64,000 bases of DNA from Pontibacillus sp. HMF3514 (GTDB lineage: Bacteria; Bacillota; Bacilli; Bacillales; BH030062): NCBI RefSeq assembly GCF_009858175.1, contig NZ_CP047393.1:1612001-1676000 (forward strand). The letters are read 5' to 3'. A program made the position numbers and the translations under genes. The stretch's first letter is position 1. Each line of letters starts with the position of its first letter. Shown in pieces: positions 42,668-51,415 of this stretch. The notes beneath the pieces were generated by a model. The model searched no databases, had not been told where the DNA came from, and saw nothing but the letters and a program-made list of their open reading frames with translations.

Positions 42668-43879
42668 TTACGGTAGAATTGGAGGCATAAATTCTCGATT
42701 TCTTCTTTCCCGTTTTATAGTTGGTTTAAACATTGATAAATAACTGTCTACTGCCCGCTCTTCTATTGTGAGAAAAGGGTGTTCCCCTTTGTGTAATGGA
42801 GTGATAAGAGGGCAATTCATATCTTTTTTTTGTTGAGAAATATATTGCTGACCATTATTAGTCATTCCTAGTAATCGAACGTATGGTACTTGGTTTATAG
42901 TATTTATACTTTCAATCTCTTCAGTTTTTGTGTTGGTTAAGATGTGGGTAAGTGTACGTTGCAAACGTGTCCAAGTGTATCGTTTCGTTTTAATTAGATT
43001 CATCCATTCTTGAAAATTGTTCGCTTTATGGATCGTTTGTTTAAACCGGTACTCAAGACCCTCTTCAACCCCATGGATTTGTCCCAATTCTTCTGGCGAC
43101 ATCGTGCTAATTTTGTATTGAAGTAGAGGAAAGTAAAGTTCCCATTCGTGCCAGCTACCTGTTAAGTCACGATATTGTTCTAGTGCCTCAACAGTTAGTG
43201 GAGGTAACGACCCCTTGGCTTCTTCCGTAATATAACCCTGAGAGAGAATTTCCTTACGAATACTTGTAGCACTTGCTATTTTGTGTTCAATCGTTTCATC
43301 ATGATAGCCACTCTGTTTTCTTTGAATCGTCAATGGTTTTATGTTCAGGTTGTACTCAAGGATAGTCTTGGTGTAACTAAAACCTAAAATATTATTTGGT
43401 TGACCTAAATCGATTGCATCATCACCTAAGCCAATTTTATGATAAGCATGACGACTTGCCTCAGGGAAGGAGAGACCTTCTTTTAAATGCTCGTGCAAGG
43501 ATTCATGATAATCTTTTTCGTGTTCTTGCAACTTACTATGGGCTTTCACAAATGGTTCAATGCTTCCGTCCTCACTCCCGAAACAAATCGAATCTACACC
43601 TAAAGCATCTAAGGAGAGGACAGCGCCTTTTGCAAATAAATCACTATTTTGTACTGCAAACACGTACGGGATCTCTAAAACAATATCAATTCCGGATTGC
43701 AGTGCAATTTGAGCACGGTGCCATTTATCGATGATGGCTGGCTCACCCCTTTGCAAAAAGTTCCCACTCATAATAGCAACTGTACAGTCTGCACCAGAAA
43801 CTTCTTTTGATTGCAAAAAGTGATATTGATGTCCATAATGAAATGGGTTATATTCGACTATTAAGCCAGTAGCTTTCAT
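42668..43879 (-). CDS. ylbM: tRNA-Met cytidine acetate ligase TmcAL (YlbM)
   Basis: TmcAL forms N4-acetylcytidine at the wobble position of elongator tRNA-Met, using acetate and ATP. The 403-residue protein has the nucleotidyltransferase start KATGLIVEYNPFHYGHQYH (HxGH motif at residues 14-17), then AIMSGNFLQRGEPAI, and a longer C-terminal tRNA-binding part. AAAGGAGATTGGAA precedes the ATG at 43879; a TTG six bases upstream is less likely. It is divergent from the ylbN-rpmF operon, as in B. subtilis. Confidence 0.95.
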   Translation of the reverse strand: MKATGLIVEYNPFHYGHQYHFLQSKEVSGADCTVAIMSGNFLQRGEPAIIDKWHRAQIALQSGIDIVLEIPYVFAVQNSDLFAKGAVLSLDALGVDSICFGSEDGSIEPFVKAHSKLQEHEKDYHESLHEHLKEGLSFPEASRHAYHKIGLGDDAIDLGQPNNILGFSYTKTILEYNLNIKPLTIQRKQSGYHDETIEHKIASATSIRKEILSQGYITEEAKGSLPPLTVEALEQYRDLTGSWHEWELYFPLLQYKISTMSPEELGQIHGVEEGLEYRFKQTIHKANNFQEWMNLIKTKRYTWTRLQRTLTHILTNTKTEEIESINTINQVPYVRLLGMTNNGQQYISQQKKDMNCPLITPLHKGEHPFLTIEERAVDSYLSMFKPTIKRERRNREFMPPILP

Positions 43880-44035
43880 TTCCAATCTCCTTTATTGAGG
43901 GAATTATCTGCCAAAAATCATCTATTCTGAATATACAATATCGATTTAGGGAAAGGAAATCAACAATACCGAAGAATGATCTATCTTTTTCATGTAAAAG
44001 CTATGATAGATACATGAAGGTGTAAAGAAAAAATG

Positions 44036-44064
44036 TTGACAAAATGTTTTTTTCCTTTTAAAAT
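44036..44064 (+). promoter_or_regulatory. Sigma-A promoter of ylbN-rpmF
   Basis: TTGACA (44036-44041) and TAAAAT (44059-44064) with 17-base spacing, 28 bases before the ylbN start. It is the best consensus promoter in the window. Confidence 0.75.
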
Positions 44065-44092
44065 AACTCTTGTTGCCTTGAGGTGATTATTA

Positions 44093-44605
44093 ATGAAATT
44101 TGCGTTACAAAAATTACAAACAGCAGATGAACCGCTTCGTTTTGAAGAGGAAGTAGATATTTCAGAACTTGAAACGATGCCGAATGACATTCGTTCCATA
44201 ACTCCTGTTAAAGTTAAAGGAGAGGCAACGATCGATGGTGATGAGATCACTTTTCGATTCAATGTATCTGGAACGATGACTCTTCCATGCGCTAGAACCC
44301 TAGCGGATGTGGAGTACCCATTTTCCTTTGATGCGGTGGAGATGTTCTCATTATCTCCTTATCATAAGGAAGGCGATGAAGAGATCCATGAAATTGATGG
44401 AGAAGTCCTTGACTTAACGCCTTATATCAAGGAAAATGTAATATTGGAAGTTCCTTTGCAAGTTTTTTCTGATGATGAAGAAGTGCTGGACAAAGCGCTC
44501 ACAGAAGGACAAGGATGGCAGCTTATCACGGAACAAAAGCAAGAAGATAAAGTTGATCCGCGTCTTGCAGAGCTTCAAAAGTTTTTAGACGAAGACAAAG
44601 AGTAA
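44093..44605 (+). CDS. ylbN: YlbN, DUF177 (YceD) family protein
   Basis: The 170-residue acidic protein is a DUF177/YceD member with the conserved Cys region MTLPCARTLADVEYPF and the C-terminal DPRLAELQKFLDEDKE. It is found directly upstream of rpmF in very many bacteria, and plant and bacterial relatives are linked to 23S rRNA accumulation, so a ribosome-assembly role is likely. GAGGTGATTATTA precedes the ATG. It forms an operon with rpmF (48-base gap). Confidence 0.93.
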   Translation: MKFALQKLQTADEPLRFEEEVDISELETMPNDIRSITPVKVKGEATIDGDEITFRFNVSGTMTLPCARTLADVEYPFSFDAVEMFSLSPYHKEGDEEIHEIDGEVLDLTPYIKENVILEVPLQVFSDDEEVLDKALTEGQGWQLITEQKQEDKVDPRLAELQKFLDEDKE

Positions 44606-44653
44606 GAGATCCATCACATAAATTCTGGATCGTGCATGAAGGAGGTGTAAGGC

Positions 44654-44827
44654 ATGGCAGTACCAAAGAGAAAAACTTCAAAAAAGGTTAAAAACCAACG
44701 TCGTACTCACAAGAAACTTCACGTACCAGGCATGGTAGAATGCCAAAACTGCGGTGAATACACTAAACCACACCATGTTTGCAAATCTTGCGGACAGTAC
44801 AATGGAAAACAAGTGGTTGAACAATAA
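44654..44827 (+). CDS. rpmF: Ribosomal protein bL32 (zinc form)
   Basis: The 57-residue protein [20 protein letters not shown]... is bL32 of the large ribosomal subunit. Four Cys in CQNCGEY and CKSCGQY (residues 30, 33, 43, 46) form a zinc ribbon, so this is the C+ paralogue. GAAGGAGGTGTAAGGC precedes the ATG. It shares the ylbN promoter and ends at a terminator. Confidence 0.97.
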   Translation: MAVPKRKTSKKVKNQRRTHKKLHVPGMVECQNCGEYTKPHHVCKSCGQYNGKQVVEQ

Positions 44828-44838
44828 ACCGTCTGAAA

Positions 44839-44873
44839 GAAAGAGTGTCTCCTAAGGGAGACGCTTTTTTTTA
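44839..44873 (+). terminator. Terminator of ylbN-rpmF
   Basis: AGTGTCTCC and GGAGACGCT pair around TAAG and are followed by an eight-T run. Confidence 0.85.
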
Positions 44874-44986
44874 TGGAATTTTTACAAGTTTTATATAGCT
44901 TAAATTTAATTGAAAATATACGATCTCCCTAAAACTTTGCTACAATGAAAATTGAATATATTTTAGCAGAAAAGGATGTACAAATA

Positions 44987-45745
44987 ATGAGTGAATTCAT
45001 TAATTATTCCGTCCGAAAAGATCGAATAGCCGTTTTAACCCTAAATCGACCTCAGCAGAGGAATGCGATTTCTTTTCAAATGATACAAGAACTTCATGAA
45101 TTTCTTGAAGAAGCTAAAAATGCTGATGTGAAATGTTTAGTAATTACAGGATCAGGTGATCAAGCATTTTGTTCTGGAGGAGATTTAGAGGATTTTCACA
45201 GTGACTTAAGTACCGAGGAAGCATTTAAAGCACTCTATCAAATGAAGGAAGTGCTGTATGAGATTGCACGTTTCCCTATGCCTACCTATGCATTTTTAAA
45301 TGGACATGCAATGGGGGGAGGATGTGAACTTGCCACAGCCTGCGATTTTCGATATGCCAACGAGAAAGCGTCCTTTGGCTTTATTCAAGGTACGTTAGGT
45401 ATCGCTCCTGGGTGGGGCGGTGGCACATTGTTATACCAACGAATTGATCCACTGAGAGCTTATGAGATGCTCGTTCATTCAAAGCGTTATAACACTGAGC
45501 AATTGCAAGAGTTAGGGTGGTTACAAGGTACGTATGATCATCATCACTTTGAACCAGAACTAGAGAGAATATTATCTCCAATTCTTGAAAAATCCACTGA
45601 GCAACTAAAGGGATTTAAAGATCAGTATAAAAAGAGACATATGCCCATATATGTTTCAGCAGAGATGGATGAAGAGGTCCGTCAATGCGCAAATTTATGG
45701 GGGAATGACAAGCATACAAGCGCTGTAGAGCAGTTTTTAAAATAA
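44987..45745 (+). CDS. Enoyl-CoA hydratase/isomerase family protein
   Basis: A crotonase-fold protein of 252 residues. The acyl-CoA oxyanion regions are AFCSGGDLEDF and GHAMGGGCELATACDFRYA. The catalytic Glu usually found at the loop FGFIQGTLGIAPGWGG is not clearly present (ExxLGxxP would be expected, and Gln stands there), so hydratase activity is uncertain; hydrolase, isomerase or decarboxylase roles are possible. The start at the ATG at 44987 behind AAAAGGA fits the family; the frame opens at 44945. It sits between rpmF and the gerR-like gene, where B. subtilis has no such gene. Confidence 0.87.
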   Translation: MSEFINYSVRKDRIAVLTLNRPQQRNAISFQMIQELHEFLEEAKNADVKCLVITGSGDQAFCSGGDLEDFHSDLSTEEAFKALYQMKEVLYEIARFPMPTYAFLNGHAMGGGCELATACDFRYANEKASFGFIQGTLGIAPGWGGGTLLYQRIDPLRAYEMLVHSKRYNTEQLQELGWLQGTYDHHHFEPELERILSPILEKSTEQLKGFKDQYKKRHMPIYVSAEMDEEVRQCANLWGNDKHTSAVEQFLK

Positions 45746-45815
45746 AATAGAGATGATCTAGTCTATCTCTCCTATTAAGCGCATACATTTTACTAAATGT
45801 GATAGGAGGGATAGA

Positions 45816-46307
45816 ATGAACGCCACACGACAGGATTCCTGGACACAGGATGAAGATGTTCTGTTAGCGGAGACAGTTTTGCGTTATATCCGCCATGGAA
45901 AAACTCAATTGGAGGCTTTTGAAGAAGTTGCGAAGCGTTTATCCAGAACCGCTGCTGCATGCGGATTTCGCTGGAATGCAACGGTTCGTAAACAATATCA
46001 AAAAGGTATCCAATTAGCGAAAGAAGAACGAAAGAAAGCTGGAAAGACGTCACAAGAAGTAATTCTGAATAATGTATCGAATGCTACATTACAGCCCTCA
46101 TCAAGCTTCTCAATCGACGATGCGATTTCATTTCTAGAAACGATGAAGGAATCATATGGTACTCAATCCTCTGAAGAAGAACGAGAACTTCAGAAATTAC
46201 ATGAAGAAAATGAAACATTAAAGAAACAAGTGAGAAGATACCATCAAGCTTGGGAAGAAATGGGAAGACTTTGGAAGTGGGTTCATACGACACAAGAAAA
46301 AGGCTGA
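45816..46307 (+). CDS. gerR: RsfA/GerR-family sporulation transcription regulator (YlbO)
   Basis: The 163-residue protein has an N-terminal Myb/SANT-like DNA-binding domain ([17 protein letters not shown], then [20 protein letters not shown]) and a C-terminal coiled coil (about 110-150). This is the RsfA family. B. subtilis ylbO at this locus is gerR, a sigma-E-dependent regulator of mother-cell genes. Position between rpmF and ylbP supports orthology over the prespore paralogue RsfA. GGAGGGATAGA precedes the ATG. Confidence 0.87.
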   Translation: MNATRQDSWTQDEDVLLAETVLRYIRHGKTQLEAFEEVAKRLSRTAAACGFRWNATVRKQYQKGIQLAKEERKKAGKTSQEVILNNVSNATLQPSSSFSIDDAISFLETMKESYGTQSSEEERELQKLHEENETLKKQVRRYHQAWEEMGRLWKWVHTTQEKG

Positions 46308-46334
46308 TTAGTTACTAATCAGCCTTTTTTCTGT
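46300..46334. terminator. Terminator between gerR and ylbP
   Basis: AGGCTGATTAGT and ACTAATCAGCCT form the stem, followed by TTTTTT; the stop codon of gerR lies in the left arm. Confidence 0.85.
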
Positions 46335-46346
46335 TCTCTAATATTA

Positions 46347-46826
46347 TTAAGACACATTTTTCTCTTGAACGCCTTCAGGTGTCCAAATTAGTGGGTTTTC
46401 TCCAAGGTCACGTTCCATTTCATACTTAGCCTTGTGGAAGCCCATTTTCTCCCAGAATCCATGTGAGTTAATGCGTGGGTTTGTTTTTATTGGCAACTCA
46501 TGACTTTTTGCAAAATCTACAAGCATTTTACCGAATCCTTTATCTCGATAATCTGGAAGTACTTCTAGTTTCCATAGTTCTAGGTAATCTTGTGGTGGAT
46601 CGAAATAGTGGTCGTATTTCGCACTCACTCGATATAAGCTCATTCTTGCTACTAAAGCGTTTCCATAATAAATGCCGAAAAAAGGAGAAACGCTATCATT
46701 TTCGATCATGTTATTTTGCAAGTCTTCAAGCATGGAGAGTTCCTGGTTCCCATATTCTTTAAATCGTTTAAATTCTTCTAATGTCTTATAGTTAATAACA
46801 AGTCTTTCTACCTTCATTGGTTCCAT
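46347..46826 (-). CDS. ylbP: GNAT family acetyltransferase YlbP
   Basis: The 159-residue protein matches YlbP: KVERLVINYKTLEEFKRFKE, SPFFGIYYG, acetyl-CoA loop DYRDKGFGKMLVDFAK and NSHGFWEKMGF. It is conserved in Bacillaceae at this locus; the substrate is unknown. Starts at 46826 or 46817 are both possible; AGGGGG lies 11 bases before the first. The upstream frame to 46910 looks non-coding. Repeat R6 begins about 165 bases upstream of its start. Confidence 0.9.
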   Translation of the reverse strand: MEPMKVERLVINYKTLEEFKRFKEYGNQELSMLEDLQNNMIENDSVSPFFGIYYGNALVARMSLYRVSAKYDHYFDPPQDYLELWKLEVLPDYRDKGFGKMLVDFAKSHELPIKTNPRINSHGFWEKMGFHKAKYEMERDLGENPLIWTPEGVQEKNVS

Positions 46827-46992
46827 AATGGCCAATATCCCCCTTGATGCTATGTTCTTTATATCATACATTATAATACAAAAATTTTCTGAATGAAATG
46901 AAAATTGCACACCCTTACATATGACAATATATGTTTAATAAGAATATACACAAAGTTTCCCTTAGGTTAAACTTCTTTTTATTATCAAAATT

Positions 46993-47570
46993 TTATATTG
47001 AACGGCTTTGTAGGAATAAGCTGGTGCGAAGTGGTTCCGTTACTATAGTGCAGTTCGGCGGGCTGTGGAACGGGTTGCTTTCCCCGGAAGACCGATCGAG
47101 CTTCCTCGTCACTACGTTCCTGCGGGATCTCGCTCGCCCTTTCTACCGGAGGAGTCAACCCGTTCCACAGCCCACCCTAGCCGAATGGTGAATAACGGAA
47201 CCGCAGCTATCGTAAGGTTTTCTGATTTAGAATACGTGGTTAAATCATATATGTATCAAAGTGATCTAAATCCTTATATGTTAAAGGGTTTTAGTATCTA
47301 AATTCGAATTTACTTATGTAAAAAATTAAATAACTCAAGCCATGGGTCCGTTAACCTCCATAATCGTAAAGGGGTGAGGAAACGGCAAACTCCCGCGGTA
47401 GAAAGGGCAGATGAGACCCCGCAAGGAGCGTAGCGTATGAGGAGGCTCAGCTGGTCTTCCGCAGGAGTATTGCCGTTTCACTGAACCCCTAACTCTTTTT
47501 CCAGCAACGGACCTCCTCAGCACTTTATCTCGAAACCAAGTCTTCCAGATAAGGGGGCTTTAAGGGAGGG
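46993..47570. repeat. Long nested inverted-repeat element R6
   Basis: The order is alpha then beta, as in R5, but module alpha is the R3/R4 subtype (GGCTGTGGAACGGGTTG / CAACCCGTTCCACAGCC), now in the opposite direction. Alpha runs from GGTTCCGTT (47033-47041) to AACGGAACC (47194-47202); beta from GTCCGTT (47346-47352) to AACGGAC (47516-47522). The spacer (47203-47345) is AT-rich and unlike those of the other copies. The right end CCAAGTCTTCCAGATAAGG is conserved; the left end near 46993 is degraded, so that boundary is approximate. It lies between ylbP (-) and panE (+). Confidence 0.88.
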
Positions 47571-47758
47571 GGCAACAATACTCTACAGAACTTCTTAAGT
47601 ATATTTCCACAGCATGTTTCCTATAATATTTGATCTACCATTTCATTAAAAATTTGCTACAATAGGAAAATAGAAGGATTTAATGTGGTTCAAATGGAAT
47701 GTTTTATTAAGGGCCAATTATCCGATAAAAAATAGGATAGATCAGGTGGTGATTTGTC

Positions 47759-48646
47759 TTGAATATAGGAGTTATTGGAGGAGGGGCCATAGGGCTACTC
47801 ACTTCTTATTATTTACATAAAAAAGGGCATGCTGTAACACTGTATGTCCGTCGAAAAGAACAAATGGAAACTATTAAAGGAAAAAGGCTGCACATTCTTC
47901 CGATGGATGAAAAAGTGGAAATAAATACTTCGTTAACCAATGATCTTGAAAATCAAGACGTTCTGATCGTATGTACCAAGCAACAAGCTGTAGATGATGT
48001 TATACAAATCTTGCAGGATAAACACATTACTTGTCCATTGCTTTTTCTCCAAAACGGCATGGGGCATATATACAAACTTCAAAACCTTTCGAACCCTTTA
48101 TCTGTCGGAGTCATGGAACACGGAGCATTGAGGATAGACGAAAATACGGTGAAACATACAGGAAAAGGGAAGCTTCGTATAGCTGCAATGAATATGAACA
48201 ATCAAGAATTAAATATAATGAAATCTTATATGAATTGTGATGAATTCCCTGTGCATATAGAAGGTGACTGGTATAACATGCTAGCGAAAAAGCTTGTCAT
48301 AAATGCAGTCATCAACCCAATTACAGCATTATTCCAAGTCAAGAATGGGCAAGTTATCGAGAATCCCTTTTTAGAGTGTAAAGCCAAGCGTTTGTGTGAG
48401 GAGGCTTGTCTTGTGTTAAAGCTGAATCCACAAAAACAATGGGAGAATGTTTATCAAATTGCAGAATTCACGAAGGAAAATACATCCTCTATGGCAAAAG
48501 ATATACAAGGAAAAAGAGAGACAGAAGTTGAGGCCATTTTAGGATTTTTATTACATGAAGCTACATTCGATGTTCCAAACATTCAATACATGTATGAAAG
48601 TATAAAAGCTATTGAGTACTCATTTAAAAAGGAGGGGGAAGTATGA
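47759..48646 (+). CDS. panE: 2-dehydropantoate 2-reductase (YlbQ/PanE)
   Basis: Ketopantoate reductase of the pantothenate/CoA pathway, NADPH dependent. The 295 residues begin with the Rossmann motif GVIGGGAIGLL, followed by TKQQAVDDV, FLQNGMGH, and the catalytic Lys region KLVINAVINPITALF. The start codon is TTG, six bases behind AGGTGGTGA. The last four bases overlap the next gene (ATGA). Synteny with ylbP and bshC agrees with B. subtilis ylbQ. Confidence 0.93.
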   Translation: MNIGVIGGGAIGLLTSYYLHKKGHAVTLYVRRKEQMETIKGKRLHILPMDEKVEINTSLTNDLENQDVLIVCTKQQAVDDVIQILQDKHITCPLLFLQNGMGHIYKLQNLSNPLSVGVMEHGALRIDENTVKHTGKGKLRIAAMNMNNQELNIMKSYMNCDEFPVHIEGDWYNMLAKKLVINAVINPITALFQVKNGQVIENPFLECKAKRLCEEACLVLKLNPQKQWENVYQIAEFTKENTSSMAKDIQGKRETEVEAILGFLLHEATFDVPNIQYMYESIKAIEYSFKKEGEV

Positions 48647-49026
48647 GTCACCTTATAGCCTATCTCTTAGCAGCTGCGATTACATTGCCAATTCCTATGA
48701 CCATTATTGTGTATATGCTTACACGAAAAATCAGCCGAAGTAAGCGATTGTCTTTGCATGTAACCGTAAACTCTATGACATTACTCTACATATTATCGGT
48801 TAATGCAACGATGGGAACGATTTTTGAACAATCCTTTTTCTGGTATATCCTCATTTTCTTATTAGTTCTATTAGGTATGTTTGTGTTTCTTCAATGGAAG
48901 TATAAAGATGAAATTCATTTTACAAAGGCTTGGAGAGGGTTTTGGCGATTTAGTTTTGTTCTATTTGCTTTTGCCTATATAGGTCTAACTTTGTTCGGGC
49001 TTACAGACCGTCTTTTGGCTTTGTAG
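48643..49026 (+). CDS. DUF3397 membrane protein
   Basis: The 127-residue protein has four hydrophobic helices (about 5-25, 42-60, 67-85, 101-122) separated by short basic loops, and matches the DUF3397 family that accompanies panE in Bacillales. It overlaps panE by four bases, so translation is coupled. GGAGGGGGAAGT precedes the ATG. Function unknown. Confidence 0.85.
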   Translation: MSHLIAYLLAAAITLPIPMTIIVYMLTRKISRSKRLSLHVTVNSMTLLYILSVNATMGTIFEQSFFWYILIFLLVLLGMFVFLQWKYKDEIHFTKAWRGFWRFSFVLFAFAYIGLTLFGLTDRLLAL

Positions 49027-49148
49027 TATATGCAGATGAAACGTTCGTTCAGCTTCAATAAGCCTAAATGGATGAAATCGGTGCGCCAATTCTGTACAAT
49101 ACGTAGATGAAATACATAGACCCATATAGACAAAGGAGAAGGTCATTC

Positions 49149-50771
49149 ATGAGGATTCAACCGATTGATCTAACGAATGAAAACCGGCTTATGCAAGACT
49201 ATCGAAGCCAATCAAACCATATACTTCAAAAGTTTCATTACAATCCATATAAAAAGAGCGATTTTAAACAAAGGCTTGAGCATATCCAGAAAAGGTCCTA
49301 TAAACGTGATGAATTAGCGGACCATCTCCATCAAGTGAACAGTAAATGGGGAGCACCAGAACAAACACTATCTAATATTGAAAAAGTACGTGATCCAGAA
49401 AGTGTTGTTGTGGTAGGGGGTCAACAAGCAGGGTTGCTGACAGGACCTTTATATACGATTCATAAAATTATCTCGATCCTCGTTTTAGCTGAGCAACAAG
49501 AAAGTGAGTTAGGAATTCCGGTGCTTCCTGTTTTTTGGATTGCTGGAGAAGATCATGACTTTGATGAAATTAACCATATTCATATGCCTTATGGTCAGCG
49601 AATGAAAAAGTTTAAAATTATGCAAAAGCAAAACGAGAAGTTATCTGTTTCAGATATGGAGATGGATGAAGAGGCTATTAAAACTTGGCTAGAGCGTTTA
49701 TTCTCTCAACTTGATGAAACAGAACTTACAAATGATCTATATCACAATTTACTAAAGGAACTTGCTGCTTCTCAAAGCTTCGTTGATTATTTTGCAAGGA
49801 TCTTGTTTTACCTGTTTCCTGAAAAAGGGCTTATTTTAATGGATTCTGATCACCCTGAACTAAGGGAACTGGAAAGTGATTATTTCAAAGATATGATCCG
49901 TAACCAGGAACGTATAAGTGAAGGTGTGGTTCGAGCACTTCATGAATCTGCACAACAAGGGTATCCGATTAATTTAGAAGCGGATTCATCAGATGGTCAC
50001 CTGTTTTATGAACAAGGTGGTCGAACGTTATTGGTTCGAAATGAGGAGGGCAATTGGGAAGGGAAGCAAAACGAATGCTCCTTTACGACAGAAGAACTGT
50101 TACAAATTGCTGAAGAAAATCCAGAAAAGCTGAGTAACAATGTGGTAACACGTCCGCTTATGCAAGAATTGGTTCTGCCTACGCTTTCCTTTATAGCTGG
50201 ACCAGGTGAGGTTGGATATTGGGCAGCTTTAAAGCCAGCTTTTGAAGCACTTGATATTGAAATGCCACCTGTAACACCACGTTTATCGATCTCATTATTG
50301 GATCGAAAAAGTGAAAAGTGGATGAATAAGCATTCACTGCAAGTTCAAAAAGCGGTAAATGAAGGTGTAAGTGAAGATAAGAATTACTGGATTTCCATGC
50401 AAAGCTATCCCCCAATTGAACAACTCTCAGATGAAGTGAAAAAGGCGATTGAACGTGCTCATCGCCCACTGAAAGAAAAAGCCCATTCTATACGTGATGA
50501 TATTGGGCAACTAGCTGAGAAAAATTTATTTGAATTGTTCCGTGATGTTGAGTTTCTTCAAGAACGAATGATTCATGCCTTAGAGGATAAACATACGCGG
50601 GAATTAGAAGTTTTTGATGCAGTCGATTTAACATTAAATCCAGAAGGAAAATTACAAGAACGCACATGGAATATCTTGCCTTGGATAAACAAATATGGCA
50701 TAACTTTAGGGGAACGTCTTTGTGATATTGAATATGACTGGACGAAACCTCATCACGTGGTTTATCTATAA
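49149..50771 (+). CDS. bshC: Bacillithiol biosynthesis cysteine-adding enzyme BshC (YllA)
   Basis: BshC completes bacillithiol by adding Cys to GlcN-malate. The 540 residues match the family length. Characteristic segments are VVVGGQQAGLLTGPLYTIHK, PVFWIAGEDHDFDEINH and the C-terminal coiled coil. AGGAGAAGGTCATTC precedes the ATG at 49149; the frame opens at 49107. It is followed by a terminator and then mraZ. Confidence 0.96.
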   Translation: MRIQPIDLTNENRLMQDYRSQSNHILQKFHYNPYKKSDFKQRLEHIQKRSYKRDELADHLHQVNSKWGAPEQTLSNIEKVRDPESVVVVGGQQAGLLTGPLYTIHKIISILVLAEQQESELGIPVLPVFWIAGEDHDFDEINHIHMPYGQRMKKFKIMQKQNEKLSVSDMEMDEEAIKTWLERLFSQLDETELTNDLYHNLLKELAASQSFVDYFARILFYLFPEKGLILMDSDHPELRELESDYFKDMIRNQERISEGVVRALHESAQQGYPINLEADSSDGHLFYEQGGRTLLVRNEEGNWEGKQNECSFTTEELLQIAEENPEKLSNNVVTRPLMQELVLPTLSFIAGPGEVGYWAALKPAFEALDIEMPPVTPRLSISLLDRKSEKWMNKHSLQVQKAVNEGVSEDKNYWISMQSYPPIEQLSDEVKKAIERAHRPLKEKAHSIRDDIGQLAEKNLFELFRDVEFLQERMIHALEDKHTRELEVFDAVDLTLNPEGKLQERTWNILPWINKYGITLGERLCDIEYDWTKPHHVVYL

Positions 50772-50794
50772 AAAAATAAAATTTAAAAAAAGTT

Positions 50795-50829
50795 AAAATT
50801 CCTGCCATTAACGGCAGGAATTTTTTTGT
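50795..50829 (+). terminator. Terminator of bshC
   Basis: AATTCCTGCC and GGCAGGAATT with an ATTAAC loop and a seven-T tail. Confidence 0.9.
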
Positions 50830-50852
50830 GGGGAAAGAATATATAGTTTTAA

Positions 50853-50898
50853 GTGGTGGAAAGTGGGGGAATGTGGTACCCTAGAGTCAGAAAGTGGG
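50853..50898 (+). promoter_or_regulatory. MraZ operator boxes upstream of mraZ
   Basis: GTGGT (50853-50857), GTGGG (50863-50867) and GTGGT (50873-50877) repeat with exact ten-base period, and a fourth GTGGG (50894-50898) forms part of the ribosome binding site. MraZ is known to autorepress through direct GTGGG-type repeats upstream of its own gene, so these are probable autoregulatory sites for the whole cluster. Confidence 0.7.
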
Positions 50899-50908
50899 GG
50901 CGTTCTAT

Positions 50909-51340
50909 ATGTTTATGGGTGAATACCAACATAATATAGACGCAAAGGGACGTATCATTGTCCCTGCGAAGTTTCGTGAAGGGCTCGGTGAGACGTTTGT
51001 CATTACACGAGGACTCGATCGTTGTTTATTTGCGTACCCACTTTCAGAATGGAAGGCTTTAGAAGAGAAATTGAAAAAGCTCCCTCTAACGAAAAAGGAT
51101 GCTCGTGCATTCACCCGTTTTTTCTTTTCTGGTGCTGTCGAATGTGAAGTAGACAAGCAGGGAAGAATAAATATTCCTTCACCATTAAGAAGTTATGGTG
51201 AATTGGATAAAGAGTGTGTGGTGATTGGTGTATCCAATCGAGTGGAGTTTTGGTCTAAAGATCATTGGGAGACTTATTTTGAGGAGTCTGAGGATTCTTT
51301 CTCTGAAATTGCAGAGAATATGATGGACTTTGATATTTAA
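50909..51340 (+). CDS. mraZ: Transcriptional regulator MraZ
   Basis: The 143-residue protein holds two AbrB-like SpoVT/MraZ domains, each with the DAKGRI / DKQGRI motif ([18 protein letters not shown] and [14 protein letters not shown]). It forms ring oligomers that bind its own promoter and repress the division/cell-wall cluster. The ATG at 50909 matches the family start MFMGEYQH. It begins the mraZ-rsmH-ftsL-pbpB operon. Confidence 0.97.
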   Translation: MFMGEYQHNIDAKGRIIVPAKFREGLGETFVITRGLDRCLFAYPLSEWKALEEKLKKLPLTKKDARAFTRFFFSGAVECEVDKQGRINIPSPLRSYGELDKECVVIGVSNRVEFWSKDHWETYFEESEDSFSEIAENMMDFDI

Positions 51341-51415
51341 TCCAAACAAATTTTATTTTTTCTAGCCACTCATCCAAGGGATACAACAAGAAACAAACGA
51401 CAAAAGGGTGAAAGT

